Assembly: GCF_021018895.1 (NCBI RefSeq)
Contig: NC_079380.1
Location: 9,791,736-9,855,735, forward strand
Length of the DNA stretch: 64,000 bases
Origin: Seriola aureovittata
Lineage: Eukaryota; Chordata; Actinopteri; Carangiformes; Carangidae
Reading direction: 5' to 3'
Of this stretch, positions 63,836-64,000 are shown in pieces. The notes beneath the pieces were generated by a model that was given only the letters and a program-made list of their open reading frames with translations, was not told the DNA's origin and made no database searches. Within the stretch, counting starts at the first letter, position 1; every line of letters begins with the position of its first letter. Made by a program: the position numbers and the translations under genes.

Positions 63836-64000
63836 GTACTGGTTGGCCTGGAGATGTAATAAACTGCCATGGTCATGTATAGTGGGGGTCAATAGGGCCC
63901 CAGGGACATTTTTTGCCCTGGGGCCATGTCCTGTTCACCACCTCTTGTTCGATAAAGCAGTCGACAAGCTGTTATACTATTTTCGACACTAATTGAACTT
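63836..64000. other. Window edge, unassigned
   Basis: 'gtgggggtcaatagggcccc' and 'tgccctggggccatg' look repeat-like. No gene recognised. Confidence 0.3.

Overview
The window is nuclear DNA of a bony fish, most likely a percomorph teleost. Genes are split by GT-AG introns, the DNA is visibly AT-rich with long CA/TG microsatellites, and many interspersed repeats resemble families common in percomorph genomes (Tc1-like transposons, hAT-type miniature elements, a tRNA-derived SINE, LINE 3' tails). The species cannot be named from the sequence. Homologies come from reading conceptual translations against remembered family features; no database search was run.

Layout. From 1 to about 43.0 kb I recognise no intact gene. 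This stretch holds repeats, microsatellites, a locally duplicated minisatellite block (30.13-30.87 kb), a truncated Tc1-like element (32.4-32.9 kb), a fragment resembling the cysteine-rich P2X7-like intracellular domain (about 38.15-38.34 kb) and a possible regulatory segment (40.5-41.5 kb). From 43.0 to 62.83 kb there is a compact block of three genes: MRM2 (FTSJ2) on the minus strand, NUDT1 (MTH1) on the plus strand and SNX8 on the minus strand. From 62.83 to 64.0 kb lies the SNX8 upstream region with more repeats. As far as I recall, the order and orientation MRM2-NUDT1-SNX8 matches human 7p22, which supports orthology.

Gene models built here: MRM2, 2 coding exons, 239 aa, complete K-D-K-E catalytic tetrad; NUDT1, 3 coding exons, 156 aa, the same length as human MTH1 with all main pocket residues; SNX8, 13 coding exons, 516 aa, with an EH-like N-terminal module, a PX domain and a BAR-type C-terminal region. 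Every exon junction keeps frame. All introns are GT-AG except SNX8 intron 4, which appears to be GC-AG.

How the genes relate. MRM2 is a mitochondrial 16S rRNA 2'-O-methyltransferase, NUDT1 removes oxidised purine nucleotides, and SNX8 is an endosomal sorting nexin. They do not form one pathway. MRM2 and NUDT1 are head to head with about 1.07 kb between their start codons, so shared promoter elements are possible. NUDT1 and SNX8 converge, with about 1.8 kb between stop codons. I found no convincing new multi-gene system. The most interesting items are the GC-AG intron, the SNX8 N-terminal module, repeats placed next to splice sites, a possible NUDT1 N-terminal extension, and structured repeats in the gene-free part.
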